The translations under genes and the position numbers were made by a program. The notes beneath the pieces were generated by a model. The model searched no databases and was not told the origin of the DNA. It was given only the letters and a program-made list of their open reading frames with translations. From Microbispora hainanensis (GTDB lineage: Bacteria; Actinomycetota; Actinomycetes; Streptosporangiales; Streptosporangiaceae), in contig NZ_VIRM01000020.1 in assembly GCF_006874475.1 (NCBI RefSeq), forward strand, positions 1 to 64,000: DNA of 64,000 nucleotides. The letters are read 5' to 3'. This document shows positions 37,951 to 46,000 of this stretch, piece by piece (the first letter of the stretch is position 1; each line of letters opens with the position of its first letter).

Positions 37951-39135
37951 TCAGGCCGCGTAGCGGCTGGCGGGACGGGCCAGGCCGAGCCGCCCGCGCA
38001 GGTCCACCGTGTCGTACGCCGACCGGAACGCGCCCGCGTTCTGCAGGGCGGGCACCAGGCCACGGGTGATCGCCGTCAGGTCGTGCGGCAGCACGCCCGG
38101 CCTGAGCCGGAAGCCCTCCAGCCCCGCCTCCCGCCACTCCAGCAGCAGCCGGGCGAGCTCCTCGGGGGTGCCGGTGAAGACGTGGGCGTCCGACTCGAAC
38201 GCCGCGCCGTCGAGGTCGTCCAGCCGGGCCCTGCGCCCGGCCGCGTCGTGGGCGTCGAGGAAGACCACGAGATCCGCGAAGATCCGCAGCGGCGGCTCGG
38301 TGCGTCCCACCGCCGCCTCCGCCGCCCGGACGCTCCCGACGATCGCCGCCGCGTCCTCCCGGTCGCGCGGCGTGACGTACACGACGTCGGAGGACCGGGC
38401 CGCGAACTCGTACGGCAGCCTGTCGTGGGCCAGGGAGGTGACCAGCGGCTGGCCCTGCGGGGAGCGCGGCGTGATCGAGGGGCCCTTGACGCTGAAAAAC
38501 TCGCCGCGGAAGTCGATGTAGTGGAGCTTGTCGCGGTCGACGAAGCGGCCGGTCGCCACGTCGCGGATCTCGGCGTCGTCCTCCCAGCTGTCCCACAGGC
38601 GGCGGACGACCTCGACCGCGTCGGTGGCCTCGGCGAACAGGGTCCGCACGTGCCCGGCGAAGACGGGATCCCGGTCGGGGGAGTAGTCCTGCGGCGGGAA
38701 CGGAGGACGGCGGCCGAAGTGCGCCACATGGTCGGGACGGCCGGAGATCTGGGGCCGCCAGCCGGCCCTGCCACGGCTGATGTGGTCGAGCGAGGCGATG
38801 CCGATCGCGACGTGGAACGGCTCGGTGTGGGTCGTGCTCGTGGTCGGCACGAGGCCGATCCGCGAGGACAGCGGGGCCACCCGCGAGGCGATCAGCACCG
38901 CGTCGAGCCGCCCGCGCACCTGGTCGAGGCGGCCGTCGGGCTCGTCGAGGCGGGAGGACTGCAGGCCGAGCGCGTCTTCGAAGGTGACGAAGTCGAGCAG
39001 GCCGCGCTCCGCCTCCGCGACGAGCTCGGCCCAGTATCCGGGGGTGAACAGCCGGTCGGGCCGCGCGCCTTCGGCCCGCCAGGCGGCCGGGTGCCAGCCC
39101 GCCCCGTCCAGCGCGACGGCGAGATGCAGGGTCAT
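37951..39135 (-). CDS. NtaA/SnaA-like LLM-class flavin monooxygenase
   Basis: An enzyme of 394 residues of the nitrilotriacetate/DszA-like branch: YWAELVAEAERGLLDFVTFE, TTSTTHTEPFHVAIGIASLD, HISRGRAGWRPQISGRP and GPSITPRSPQGQPLVTSLAH. It overlaps the preceding LLM gene by ATGA and ends the leftward operon MDR oxidoreductase-GNAT-LLM-LLM. Substrate unknown; the family cleaves C-S or C-N bonds using FMNH2 and O2. Confidence 0.9.
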   Translation of the reverse strand: MTLHLAVALDGAGWHPAAWRAEGARPDRLFTPGYWAELVAEAERGLLDFVTFEDALGLQSSRLDEPDGRLDQVRGRLDAVLIASRVAPLSSRIGLVPTTSTTHTEPFHVAIGIASLDHISRGRAGWRPQISGRPDHVAHFGRRPPFPPQDYSPDRDPVFAGHVRTLFAEATDAVEVVRRLWDSWEDDAEIRDVATGRFVDRDKLHYIDFRGEFFSVKGPSITPRSPQGQPLVTSLAHDRLPYEFAARSSDVVYVTPRDREDAAAIVGSVRAAEAAVGRTEPPLRIFADLVVFLDAHDAAGRRARLDDLDGAAFESDAHVFTGTPEELARLLLEWREAGLEGFRLRPGVLPHDLTAITRGLVPALQNAGAFRSAYDTVDLRGRLGLARPASRYAA

Positions 39136-40484
39136 GAGGTCTCCTCGATGCGGTTCGGAGTGCGGGGGGCGAGGCCGAGGTGGTCGCGGAGGGTGGGCCC
39201 GGTGTAGTCGGCCCGGAACACGCCCTTCTCCTGCAACAGGGGGACGACCTTGTCGACCAGGTCGTCCAGCCCGCCCGGGGTCAGGTGGGGGACGACGATG
39301 AAGCCGTCGGCCGCGTCGGTCTGCACGAAGTGGTCGATCTCGTCGGCGACCGTCCGCGGCGTGCCGATGAAGGTCTGCGGCGCGGCGACCTCGATGGCGA
39401 GCTCACGGATCGACAGGTTCTTCTCCTCGGCGAGGGCACGCCACTTGGCCACCAGCTCGCCGCGGTCGCGGCGGAACGCCGCGTGTCCCTTGGACACACC
39501 CTCGTCCAGGTTCGGCTCGACGTCGGGCAGCGGGCCGTCGGGGTCGTATCCCGACAGGTCGCGGCCCCACACGGCCTCCAGGAAGTAGAGCGCCGTCTGC
39601 GGGCCGACCTGCGCGCGGCGGATCTCGACGGCCCGCTCGGCGGCCTCGGCCTCGGTGTCGCCCAGCACGTACGTCACGGCGGGGAGGATCTTGAGGTCCT
39701 CGGGCCGCCTGCCGTACGCGGCGAGCCTGCGTTTGACGTCACGGTAGAAGGCGCGGCCCTCCTCCAGCCTGCTGTGCCTGCTGAAGATCACGTCGGCCGA
39801 TGACGCGGCGAACTCGCGGCCCTCGTCGGAGTCGCCGGCCTGGATGATCACGGGGTGGCCCTGCGGGCCGCGCGGCACGTTGAACAGCCCCGAGATGTCG
39901 AAGTGCCGGCCCTGGTGCCGGAACGGCGTGACGCCACCGGGCCGCAGGAACCGCCCCGACCGCGCGTCGGCGGCCACCGCGTCCGTCGCCCACGAGTCCC
40001 ACAGCTCCCTGGCGGTCTGCAGGAACTCCTTCGCCCGGGTGTACCGGTCGGCCTCGGCGAGGAAGCCGCCCCGGCGGAAGTTCTCCCCGGTGAAGGCGTC
40101 GAAGCTGGTGACCACGTTCCACGCGGCCCGGCCGCCGCTCAGGTGGTCGAGCGTGGCGAGCCGTCGCGCCACCTCGTACGGCTCGTTGAAGGTGGAGTTG
40201 ACGGTCGCGGCGAGCCCCAGGTGGGTGGTGACGGCGGCCAGGGCGGAAAGGACGGTGAGCGACTCCGGGCGTCCCACGACGTCCAGGTCGTGGATGCGTC
40301 CCTTCGCCTCGCGCAGCCGCAGCCCTTCGGCCAGGAAGAAGAAGTCGAACTTGCCGCGTTCGGCCGTCTGGGCCAGGTGACGGAACGAGTCGAAGTCGAT
40401 CTGACTGCCCGACGCGGGGTCGGACCAGACCGTGGTGTTGTTCACGCCGGGGAAGTGCGCGGCGAGATGGATCTGCTTGGTCAC
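39132..40484 (-). CDS. NtaA/SnaA/DszA-type FMN-dependent monooxygenase
   Basis: A protein of 450 residues, the full size of NtaA/DszA/CmoJ-type enzymes. Characteristic stretches: MTKQIHLAAHFPGVNNTTVW, KFDFFFLAEGLRLREAKGRI, ATLDHLSGGRAAWNVVTSFD, NFRRGGFL, and GPQGHPVIIQAGDSDEGREF. Enzymes of this branch open C-S, C-N or sulfone bonds. Together with a GNAT and an amino-acid transporter it recalls the ytnJ (cmoJ) product of the B. subtilis S-alkyl-cysteine pathway. Second-to-last gene of its operon. Confidence 0.92.
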   Translation of the reverse strand: MTKQIHLAAHFPGVNNTTVWSDPASGSQIDFDSFRHLAQTAERGKFDFFFLAEGLRLREAKGRIHDLDVVGRPESLTVLSALAAVTTHLGLAATVNSTFNEPYEVARRLATLDHLSGGRAAWNVVTSFDAFTGENFRRGGFLAEADRYTRAKEFLQTARELWDSWATDAVAADARSGRFLRPGGVTPFRHQGRHFDISGLFNVPRGPQGHPVIIQAGDSDEGREFAASSADVIFSRHSRLEEGRAFYRDVKRRLAAYGRRPEDLKILPAVTYVLGDTEAEAAERAVEIRRAQVGPQTALYFLEAVWGRDLSGYDPDGPLPDVEPNLDEGVSKGHAAFRRDRGELVAKWRALAEEKNLSIRELAIEVAAPQTFIGTPRTVADEIDHFVQTDAADGFIVVPHLTPGGLDDLVDKVVPLLQEKGVFRADYTGPTLRDHLGLAPRTPNRIEETS

Positions 40485-40527
40485 GGGGACTCCTGATGTC
40501 TCGAAACGGTCGCCCGATCTGCCGGTC

Positions 40528-41238
40528 TCACGCGACCGGCACGTCGGCGGGCACGCGTACGGTGGCGAACGTCGTCCGCCGGCGGAGCCGGAAGCCGAGC
40601 GCCTCGTAGACCCGGATGGCGGAGACGTTGCTCGCGGCGGCGTGCAGGAACGGCGTCTCGCCGCGGGCGCGGATGCCGGCGGCGACGGCCAGGACCAGCC
40701 GCGACGCCAGGCCCTGGCGGCGGAAGGCCGGATCGGTGCAGACCGCGCTGATCTCCGTCCAGCCGGGCGGGTGCAGCCGCTCCCCGGCCATCGCGACCAG
40801 CGCGCCGCCCCGGCGGATGCCCAGGTAGGTGCCCATCTCGACGGTGCGCGGCCGGAACGGGCCCGGCTGCGTGCGCGCGACGAGGTCGAGCATCTCCGGC
40901 ACGTCGGCCGCCCGCAGGCGGACCGCCTCGTCGTCGGGTGCGGGGACCACGTCGTCGCCGGTTAGTTGCACGCCCTCGCCGTGCGCGACCACCTCCCACC
41001 CGTCCGGCAACCCGTCCGGCGCCGCAGTGGCGTCACCGGTGACCGCGACCGTCGCGCCGGGCCCCGCGAGCTTGGCCAGGTCGTTCCAGTCCGCGGGACC
41101 GGGCTCGCCGGGCAGCGCGAAGAACGGGGACACGTCGTCCGGGTAGCGCAGCGCGCCGCCGCACCGTTCGGCGAAGCGCGCGTGCGGGCCGGTCAGCGAC
41201 GCCCACGCGGGGTTGTCGAGGAGGTGCCGGTCGCTCAC
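40528..41238 (-). CDS. GNAT-family N-acetyltransferase
   Basis: A protein of 236 residues with an N-terminal half that lacks clear motifs and a C-terminal FR47-like GNAT domain: the acetyl-CoA pyrophosphate loop is TDPAFRRQGLASRLVLAVAA, followed by PFLHAAASNVSAIRVYEALG and FRLRRRT. Its place between the MDR and monooxygenase genes suggests that it acetylates the amino group of the compound processed by the monooxygenases (as SnaA does for S-alkyl-cysteines); that is inference. The start is a GTG with GAGGGGAG upstream. Confidence 0.88.
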   Translation of the reverse strand: MSDRHLLDNPAWASLTGPHARFAERCGGALRYPDDVSPFFALPGEPGPADWNDLAKLAGPGATVAVTGDATAAPDGLPDGWEVVAHGEGVQLTGDDVVPAPDDEAVRLRAADVPEMLDLVARTQPGPFRPRTVEMGTYLGIRRGGALVAMAGERLHPPGWTEISAVCTDPAFRRQGLASRLVLAVAAGIRARGETPFLHAAASNVSAIRVYEALGFRLRRRTTFATVRVPADVPVA

Positions 41239-41266
41239 TTCGGCTCCCCTCGGGACACCTCGCCGG

Positions 41267-42184
41267 TCACGCGTCCACCTCGATCACGATCTTGCCGCGG
41301 GCGTGGCCGTCCTCCACCGCGCGCAGGGCCTCGGGCGCCTGCGCGAGGGGGAAGGTCCGCGTGACGTACGGCCGGAGGGCGCCGCTCGCGGCGAGGCCGG
41401 CCACCGCTTCGAGCACCGCCCTGTCACGGGCTCGCTGGACGAGGGAGCCGCCGAGCCGCGTGACCGTCTCCCCGTCGGCCGCGCTGATCAGCTTCGAGCG
41501 GTCCTTCAGCACCTCGGCCGCCTCCTCCAGCGCGGCGCCGCCGACCAGGTCGTAGATCGCGTCGACGCCGTCCGGCGCGGCCGTGCGGATCCGGTCGGCC
41601 ACGCCGGGCCCCGGCTCGACGTGGACGACGCCGAGCGACTCGACGAAGTCCTTCTTGCCAGCGCCGGCCGTGCCGATCACGGTGACGCCGGTGTGCCTGG
41701 CGATCTGCGCCGCCGCCACTCCGACCCCGCCGCCGACGCCGGTGATCAGCAGGGTGGCGCCGGCCGGCAGTCCGAGCGGGCGTACGCCGTCGTAGGCGGT
41801 GGCGGCCGCCACGGGCAGGGTCGCCGCGTCCGTGAACGACAGGGCGTCGGGCTTGCGCGCGGTCAGCTCGCGGGGGAGCAGCGCATACTCGGCGAAACCG
41901 CCGGCGAGCGTGTTGCCGAACACCGCGTCACCGGCCGCGAACTCGGCGACGCCGTCCCCCGCCTGCTCGACCACTCCGGAGACTTCGCGGCCGAACACGG
42001 CCGGGAACTCGACCGGGACGATCTGCGCGAGGTGACCGTCGCGCTGTTTCCAGTCGACGGGGTTGACTCCGGCGGCGCGCACCGCCACGAGCACCTGCCC
42101 GGGACCGGGCACCGGCCGTTCGACGTCCGCGAACGCCTCGACCTCCGGGCCTCCGTATCGGGTGAACACATATGCCTTCGGCAT
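41267..42184 (-). CDS. Zinc-free MDR-family NAD(P)H-quinone oxidoreductase-like protein
   Basis: A reductase of 305 residues: GroES-like start (MPKAYVFTRYGGPEVEAF), VNPVDWKQRDG, then the NADPH-binding ITGVGGGVGVAAAQIARH. No structural or catalytic zinc cysteines are seen, as in the QOR branch. AGGAGGTCCG before the chosen ATG fixes the start, five codons inside the open frame. First gene of the leftward operon and divergent from the amino-acid transporter operon; the CCTAC-N7-GTAGG dyad lies between them. Confidence 0.92.
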   Translation of the reverse strand: MPKAYVFTRYGGPEVEAFADVERPVPGPGQVLVAVRAAGVNPVDWKQRDGHLAQIVPVEFPAVFGREVSGVVEQAGDGVAEFAAGDAVFGNTLAGGFAEYALLPRELTARKPDALSFTDAATLPVAAATAYDGVRPLGLPAGATLLITGVGGGVGVAAAQIARHTGVTVIGTAGAGKKDFVESLGVVHVEPGPGVADRIRTAAPDGVDAIYDLVGGAALEEAAEVLKDRSKLISAADGETVTRLGGSLVQRARDRAVLEAVAGLAASGALRPYVTRTFPLAQAPEALRAVEDGHARGKIVIEVDA

Positions 42185-42230
42185 CGGACCTCCTGTCATT
42201 CGTCCACCTGCGACGTATCGTAGATAAAAA

Positions 42231-42247
42231 CCTACTAAACAAGTAGG
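42231..42247. promoter_or_regulatory. CCTAC-N7-GTAGG operator between two divergent operons
   Basis: The repeat extends to ACCTAC-TAAACAA-GTAGGT. The reverse complement of the copy at 30470 matches it in 14 of 17 positions. One site here can serve both the leftward MDR operon and the rightward amino-acid transporter operon; TTGACG follows at 42250. Confidence 0.75.
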
Positions 42248-42413
42248 TCTTGACGGTATTACTTAGGTGTGCTGAAGATGGGGGCATGTCAGACGTCCGA
42301 GGCGCGATGACCGCGCCCGCCGTGCCGGAGGAGACGGCGGCCGAGTCCGCCGGCTCCTGACCGTCGTCAAGGCACGTCACCCCGGGCGCTGGATCGCCGG
42401 CGCGCTGGTCGCG

Positions 42414-43274
42414 GTGCTGCTGGCCATGGCGGTCAACGCACTGGTCACCAACCCGGCCTGGGACTGGCCGGTCGTCGGCGCCTACCTGTTCCACCCCTCG
42501 GTGCTGCACGCGGTGCTGTTCACCGTGGAGCTGACCGCGCTCGGCATCGTGCTCGGCTTCCTGCTGGGCACCGTGCTCGCGCTGATGCGGCTGTCGCGCG
42601 TCCCGCTGCTCGCGTCGGCGGCCTGGGGCTACGTGTGGCTGTTCCGGTCGGTGCCGCTCATCCTGCAGCTGCTGTTCTGGTACAACCTCGCCGCCCTGTA
42701 CAAGCAGATCTCGTTCGGGGTGCCGTTCGGGCCCGCGTTCTTCTCCGTCGACTCGATGGACCTGATCGGGCCGGTGACGGCGGCCGCGCTCGGCCTGGCG
42801 CTGCACCAGGCGGCGTACGCCGCGGAGATCGTGCGGGGCGGCTTTCTCTCGGTCGATCCTGGCCAGCTGGAGGCGGCCGCCGCGCTCGGCATCCCGAGGG
42901 CCAGGCAGATCTTCCGGATCCAGCTTCCGCAGGCCATGCGGTCGATCGTCCCGGCGGCCGGAAACGAGATCATCGGCCTGGTCAAGGGCACCTCGGTCGT
43001 CTACATCATGGCGCTGCCCGAGCTCTTCTACCAGGTCCAGGTGATCTACAACCGCAACGGCCGGGTGATCGCGATGCTGCTGGTGGCCGCGATCTGGTAT
43101 CTCGTCCTCACCACGGTGCTGTCGGTCGTGCAGCACCACGTGGAACGCAGGTTCGGCCGGGGCCTCGCGCGGACCCTGCCGCCCACGCCGCTGGAACGGG
43201 CGCGCCGGATCCTCACCGTACGGCGGGCCGCCCGGCGGCAGGGCCCGGCCTGGGACGGAGGCGGGCGGCGATGA
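42414..43274 (+). CDS. Amino-acid ABC transporter permease (probably N-terminally frameshifted)
   Basis: Polar-amino-acid type permease (HisM/TcyL-like): TVELTALGIVLGFLLGTVLA, WLFRSVPLILQLLFWYN, EAA loop AAALGIPRARQIFRIQLPQA. The GTG used here cuts into the first membrane helix. The true N-terminus seems to start at the ATG at 42286 (MSDVRGAMTAPAVPEETAAE) but that frame stops at 42360; the correct continuation (RRLLTVVKARHPGRWIAGAL) is in this gene's frame with no start codon. A single-base indel near 42350 would join them. Operon with ATPase and lipoprotein. Confidence 0.82.
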   Translation: MLLAMAVNALVTNPAWDWPVVGAYLFHPSVLHAVLFTVELTALGIVLGFLLGTVLALMRLSRVPLLASAAWGYVWLFRSVPLILQLLFWYNLAALYKQISFGVPFGPAFFSVDSMDLIGPVTAAALGLALHQAAYAAEIVRGGFLSVDPGQLEAAAALGIPRARQIFRIQLPQAMRSIVPAAGNEIIGLVKGTSVVYIMALPELFYQVQVIYNRNGRVIAMLLVAAIWYLVLTTVLSVVQHHVERRFGRGLARTLPPTPLERARRILTVRRAARRQGPAWDGGGRR

Positions 43275-44035
43275 GCACCCCCATGGTCGACGTGCGCGGC
43301 GTGCACAAGAGCTACGGCCCGCTGGAGGTCCTGCGCGGGGTGGACCTGACGGTCCGGCCCGGCGAGGTGACGGTGATCATCGGTCCGTCCGGGTCGGGCA
43401 AGTCGACGCTGCTGCGCAGCATCAACCACCTGGAGAAGATCGACTGCGGCTACGTCGCCATCGACGGCGAGCTCGTCGGCTACCGGCGGTCCGGCGACCG
43501 GCTGTACGAGCTGCGGGAACGCGACATCCTGCGCCGGCGCACCCAGATCGGCTTCGTCTTCCAGAACTTCCACCTGTTCCCCCATCTCACCGTCCGGGAG
43601 AACGTGACCGAGGCTCCCATCTCGGCCCAGGGCCGCCCTCGCGACGAGGCCGAGGCGCTGGCGGCCGAACTGCTGGAGCAGGTGGGCCTGTCGGACAAGG
43701 CCGGCGCCTATCCGCGGCAGCTGTCCGGGGGACAGCAGCAACGCGTCGCGATCGCCCGGGCCCTGGCGCTGCGTCCCAAGGTCGTGCTGTTCGACGAGCC
43801 CACCTCGGCACTCGACCCCGAGCTGGTGGGCGAGGTGCTGGAAGTGATGAAGGCGCTCGCACGCAGCGGCACCACCATGATCGTCGTGACCCACGAGATC
43901 GGTTTGGCCCGCGAGGTCGCCGACACCGTGGTCTTCATGGACGCCGGTCAGGTCATCGAGCACGGCCCGCCCCGGCAGGTGCTCGACCAGCCGAGACACG
44001 ACCGCACCCGCGCCTTCCTCAGCAAGGTGCTCTGA
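43271..44035 (+). CDS. Amino-acid ABC transporter ATP-binding protein
   Basis: ATPase of 254 residues: Walker A GPSGSGKST, Q-loop FVFQNFHLFPHLTVREN, signature [15 protein letters not shown], Walker B VVLFDEPTSALDPEL, H-loop VTHEIGLA. The GlnQ/HisP/TcyN pattern identifies a polar amino-acid importer. Overlaps the permease gene (ATGA). Confidence 0.95.
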   Translation: MSTPMVDVRGVHKSYGPLEVLRGVDLTVRPGEVTVIIGPSGSGKSTLLRSINHLEKIDCGYVAIDGELVGYRRSGDRLYELRERDILRRRTQIGFVFQNFHLFPHLTVRENVTEAPISAQGRPRDEAEALAAELLEQVGLSDKAGAYPRQLSGGQQQRVAIARALALRPKVVLFDEPTSALDPELVGEVLEVMKALARSGTTMIVVTHEIGLAREVADTVVFMDAGQVIEHGPPRQVLDQPRHDRTRAFLSKVL

Positions 44036-44062
44036 CCCCCAAGGAAGTCATCCCTGTCCCGG

Positions 44063-45016
44063 TTGTCCGTGCTCGGCGCGTCCGCACTGCTGCTGCTCGC
44101 CGCCTGCGGCACGGTTCCCGACGACGGCGCGGCCGGCGCCGCCGAGGCCGTCCCGCCCGGCGTCTTGAAGATCAACACGAGCCCGGAGCAGAACCGGATC
44201 CGGGCCGCGAAGGTGGAGGCGATCGCCGCCGAGGTGCCCGCCGCGATCCGGGCCAAGGGGGAGTTCCTGATCGGCACCTCCACGTTCGAGCCGCCGCTGT
44301 CGTTCGTCGCCGACGACAACGTCACCCCGATCGGGGTGGAGGAGGACATCGCCTCCCTCGTCGCCGACGTGCTCGGCCTCAAGCTGCGCATCGAGGCCAC
44401 GTCGTGGGAGAACCTGTTCCTCGCGGTGCGGTCCGGCAAGTACGCCGCCGGCTTCTCCAACATCACCGTCACCGAGGAACGCAAGGACATCTACGACTTC
44501 GCCACCTACCGGCTGGACCAGCTCGCCTGGGAGGTGCCGAAGGGCAGCACGATCACCTCCATCGCCAAGCCGGCCGACGTCGCCGGGCTCAGCGTGGCCG
44601 TGGGCTCCGGCACCAACCAGGAGAAGATCCTGCTGGGCTGGGACAAGCAGAACCAGGCCGCCGGGCTGAAGCCCGTCCGGATCCAGTACTACAAGCAGGC
44701 GGCCGACACCTACCTGGCGCTCAGGTCGGGCCGGATCCAGGCGTACTTCGGGCCCAACCCCACCTCCGCCTATCACGCCGCGGTGAGCGGCGACACGAAG
44801 ATCGTGGGCACCTACTCCGGCGCCGGTCCCACGCTCCAGGGGCTCATCGCCGCGATGACGCAGAAGGGCAACGGCCTGGCCGAGCCGATCGCCGACGCCC
44901 TCAACGCCCTCATCGAGGACGGCACCTACGGCAAGGTGCTCGCCCGCTGGGGCCTGTCCAGCGAGGCCGTCCCCGAATCCCTGGTCAACCCGCCCGGCCT
45001 GCCCCGCGAGCAGTAG
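44063..45016 (+). CDS. Amino-acid ABC transporter substrate-binding lipoprotein
   Basis: A lipoprotein of 317 residues of the SBP_bac_3 family; lipobox LLAAC at the N-terminus, then EFLIGTSTFEPPLSFVADDN and GFSNITVTEERKDIYDFATY. The start is unusual: no ATG or GTG precedes the signal peptide. Either TTG (used here) or a CTG nine bases upstream, which sits 8 bases after AAGGA, must be used. Third gene of the importer operon. The ligand may be an S-modified cysteine, by analogy with TcyJ/TcyK and the neighbouring monooxygenases. Confidence 0.9.
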   Translation: MSVLGASALLLLAACGTVPDDGAAGAAEAVPPGVLKINTSPEQNRIRAAKVEAIAAEVPAAIRAKGEFLIGTSTFEPPLSFVADDNVTPIGVEEDIASLVADVLGLKLRIEATSWENLFLAVRSGKYAAGFSNITVTEERKDIYDFATYRLDQLAWEVPKGSTITSIAKPADVAGLSVAVGSGTNQEKILLGWDKQNQAAGLKPVRIQYYKQAADTYLALRSGRIQAYFGPNPTSAYHAAVSGDTKIVGTYSGAGPTLQGLIAAMTQKGNGLAEPIADALNALIEDGTYGKVLARWGLSSEAVPESLVNPPGLPREQ

Positions 45017-45159
45017 GCCGTTTTTTGGAGAGACCGTCTCCGGAGAGACCGGCCGTCCGTACGGCGAGCCGGAGGTTGAACAGGGCGGCCCCACCGCTGA
45101 CATGCAGCGAGCGCCCGCGGGGGTCGCGGACGCGAAGGCGAGCCGGTGGCCGGGTCAGG

Positions 45160-45197
45160 CCGGCGCCCACCCCCAGGGGGCCGGGGGTGGGCGCCGG
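45160..45197 (-). terminator. Stem-loop terminator behind the DoxX gene
   Basis: CCGGCGCCCACCCCC and its exact complement (15 bp) with an 8-base loop, 18 bases past the DoxX stop; it can also end the convergent transporter operon. Confidence 0.78.
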
Positions 45198-45215
45198 AGC
45201 CGATGGGCCGCAGGT

Positions 45216-45812
45216 CTACTTGAGGATCGGGAAGCGGCGGACGAGGCGGGTGGCGGCCCACCGGGTGCCGAGCCCGAGGGTGGTGCCGGCGCCGGCGAGG
45301 GCGAGTCCCGCCAGGACGATGGCGTAGACGATGTGCTCGTCCATGAAGGGGTTGGTGGTCAGCGGCAGTTCCGCGGCCCACATCATCAGCAGGAGCAGTC
45401 CGCCGGTCGCGGCGGCGATGCGCATTCCGATGCCGAGGACGAGGGCGGCGCCGATGCCGGCGAGACCGGTCATGAACAGCCAGTCGACCCAGGCCTGACC
45501 CGCGAGGGTGTTGAACAGGCCGCCGAAGGTGTGGTCGGCCGTGCCCTTCAGGAAGCCCGTGGTCGGGCTGCCGCCGTTGATCCACGCCTTGGCGGCGGGG
45601 GTGGCGAAGCCCCAGCCGAACAGCTTGTCCAGGAAGGCCCACAGGAACACCCAGCCGATGGCGATCCGGGCGGCGGCCCACACGTACCGCACCGGGCCGG
45701 TGCCCATGGTGGCGGTGGTGGTCGTCTCGCCGTGCGTGCGGGGGGCGGGGACGGTGGGAGCGGCGGCGCGGAGGTGGTGGTTCCTCTGGTTACGCCCTTC
45801 GATGGTGGCCAT
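45216..45812 (-). CDS. DoxX-family membrane protein
   Basis: A protein of 198 residues with a disordered ~45-residue N-terminus and four membrane helices: RIAIGWVFLWAFLDKLFGWG, WLFMTGLAGIGAALVLGIGM, TGGLLLLMMWAAELPLTTNP and HIVYAIVLAGLALAGAG. DoxX/DoxD proteins are linked to quinone or thiosulfate redox and to oxidative-stress complexes; the reaction here is not known. AAAGGGG precedes the ATG. A DevR/DosR-like box lies about 118 bases upstream, suggesting hypoxia or NO control. Confidence 0.85.
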   Translation of the reverse strand: MATIEGRNQRNHHLRAAAPTVPAPRTHGETTTTATMGTGPVRYVWAAARIAIGWVFLWAFLDKLFGWGFATPAAKAWINGGSPTTGFLKGTADHTFGGLFNTLAGQAWVDWLFMTGLAGIGAALVLGIGMRIAAATGGLLLLMMWAAELPLTTNPFMDEHIVYAIVLAGLALAGAGTTLGLGTRWAATRLVRRFPILK

Positions 45813-45914
45813 GACCGGCCCCTTTCAACGTCTTTTCGCTCTTTTCGACACCTCAAGGAAACCGCGATCACCGGCCGTGCCGCAGGTGCCGTACGGCACG
45901 CTCAGACCGGCATG

Positions 45915-45943
45915 AAGTCCCCTGATCGTGGGACTTTCGGTCC
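45915..45943. promoter_or_regulatory. DevR/DosR-like box upstream of the DoxX gene
   Basis: GGGACTTTCGGTCC (45930-45943) is close to the mycobacterial dormancy-box consensus GGGACTWWAGTCCC. Directly beside it AAGTCCC-N8-GGGACTT forms another dyad, giving two overlapping sites. Confidence 0.5.
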
Positions 45944-46000
45944 AAGCCGGTCAGACGAGGCGGACCGGCACGCCGTGAGGCATCGCCGAGGGCCGCCCGC

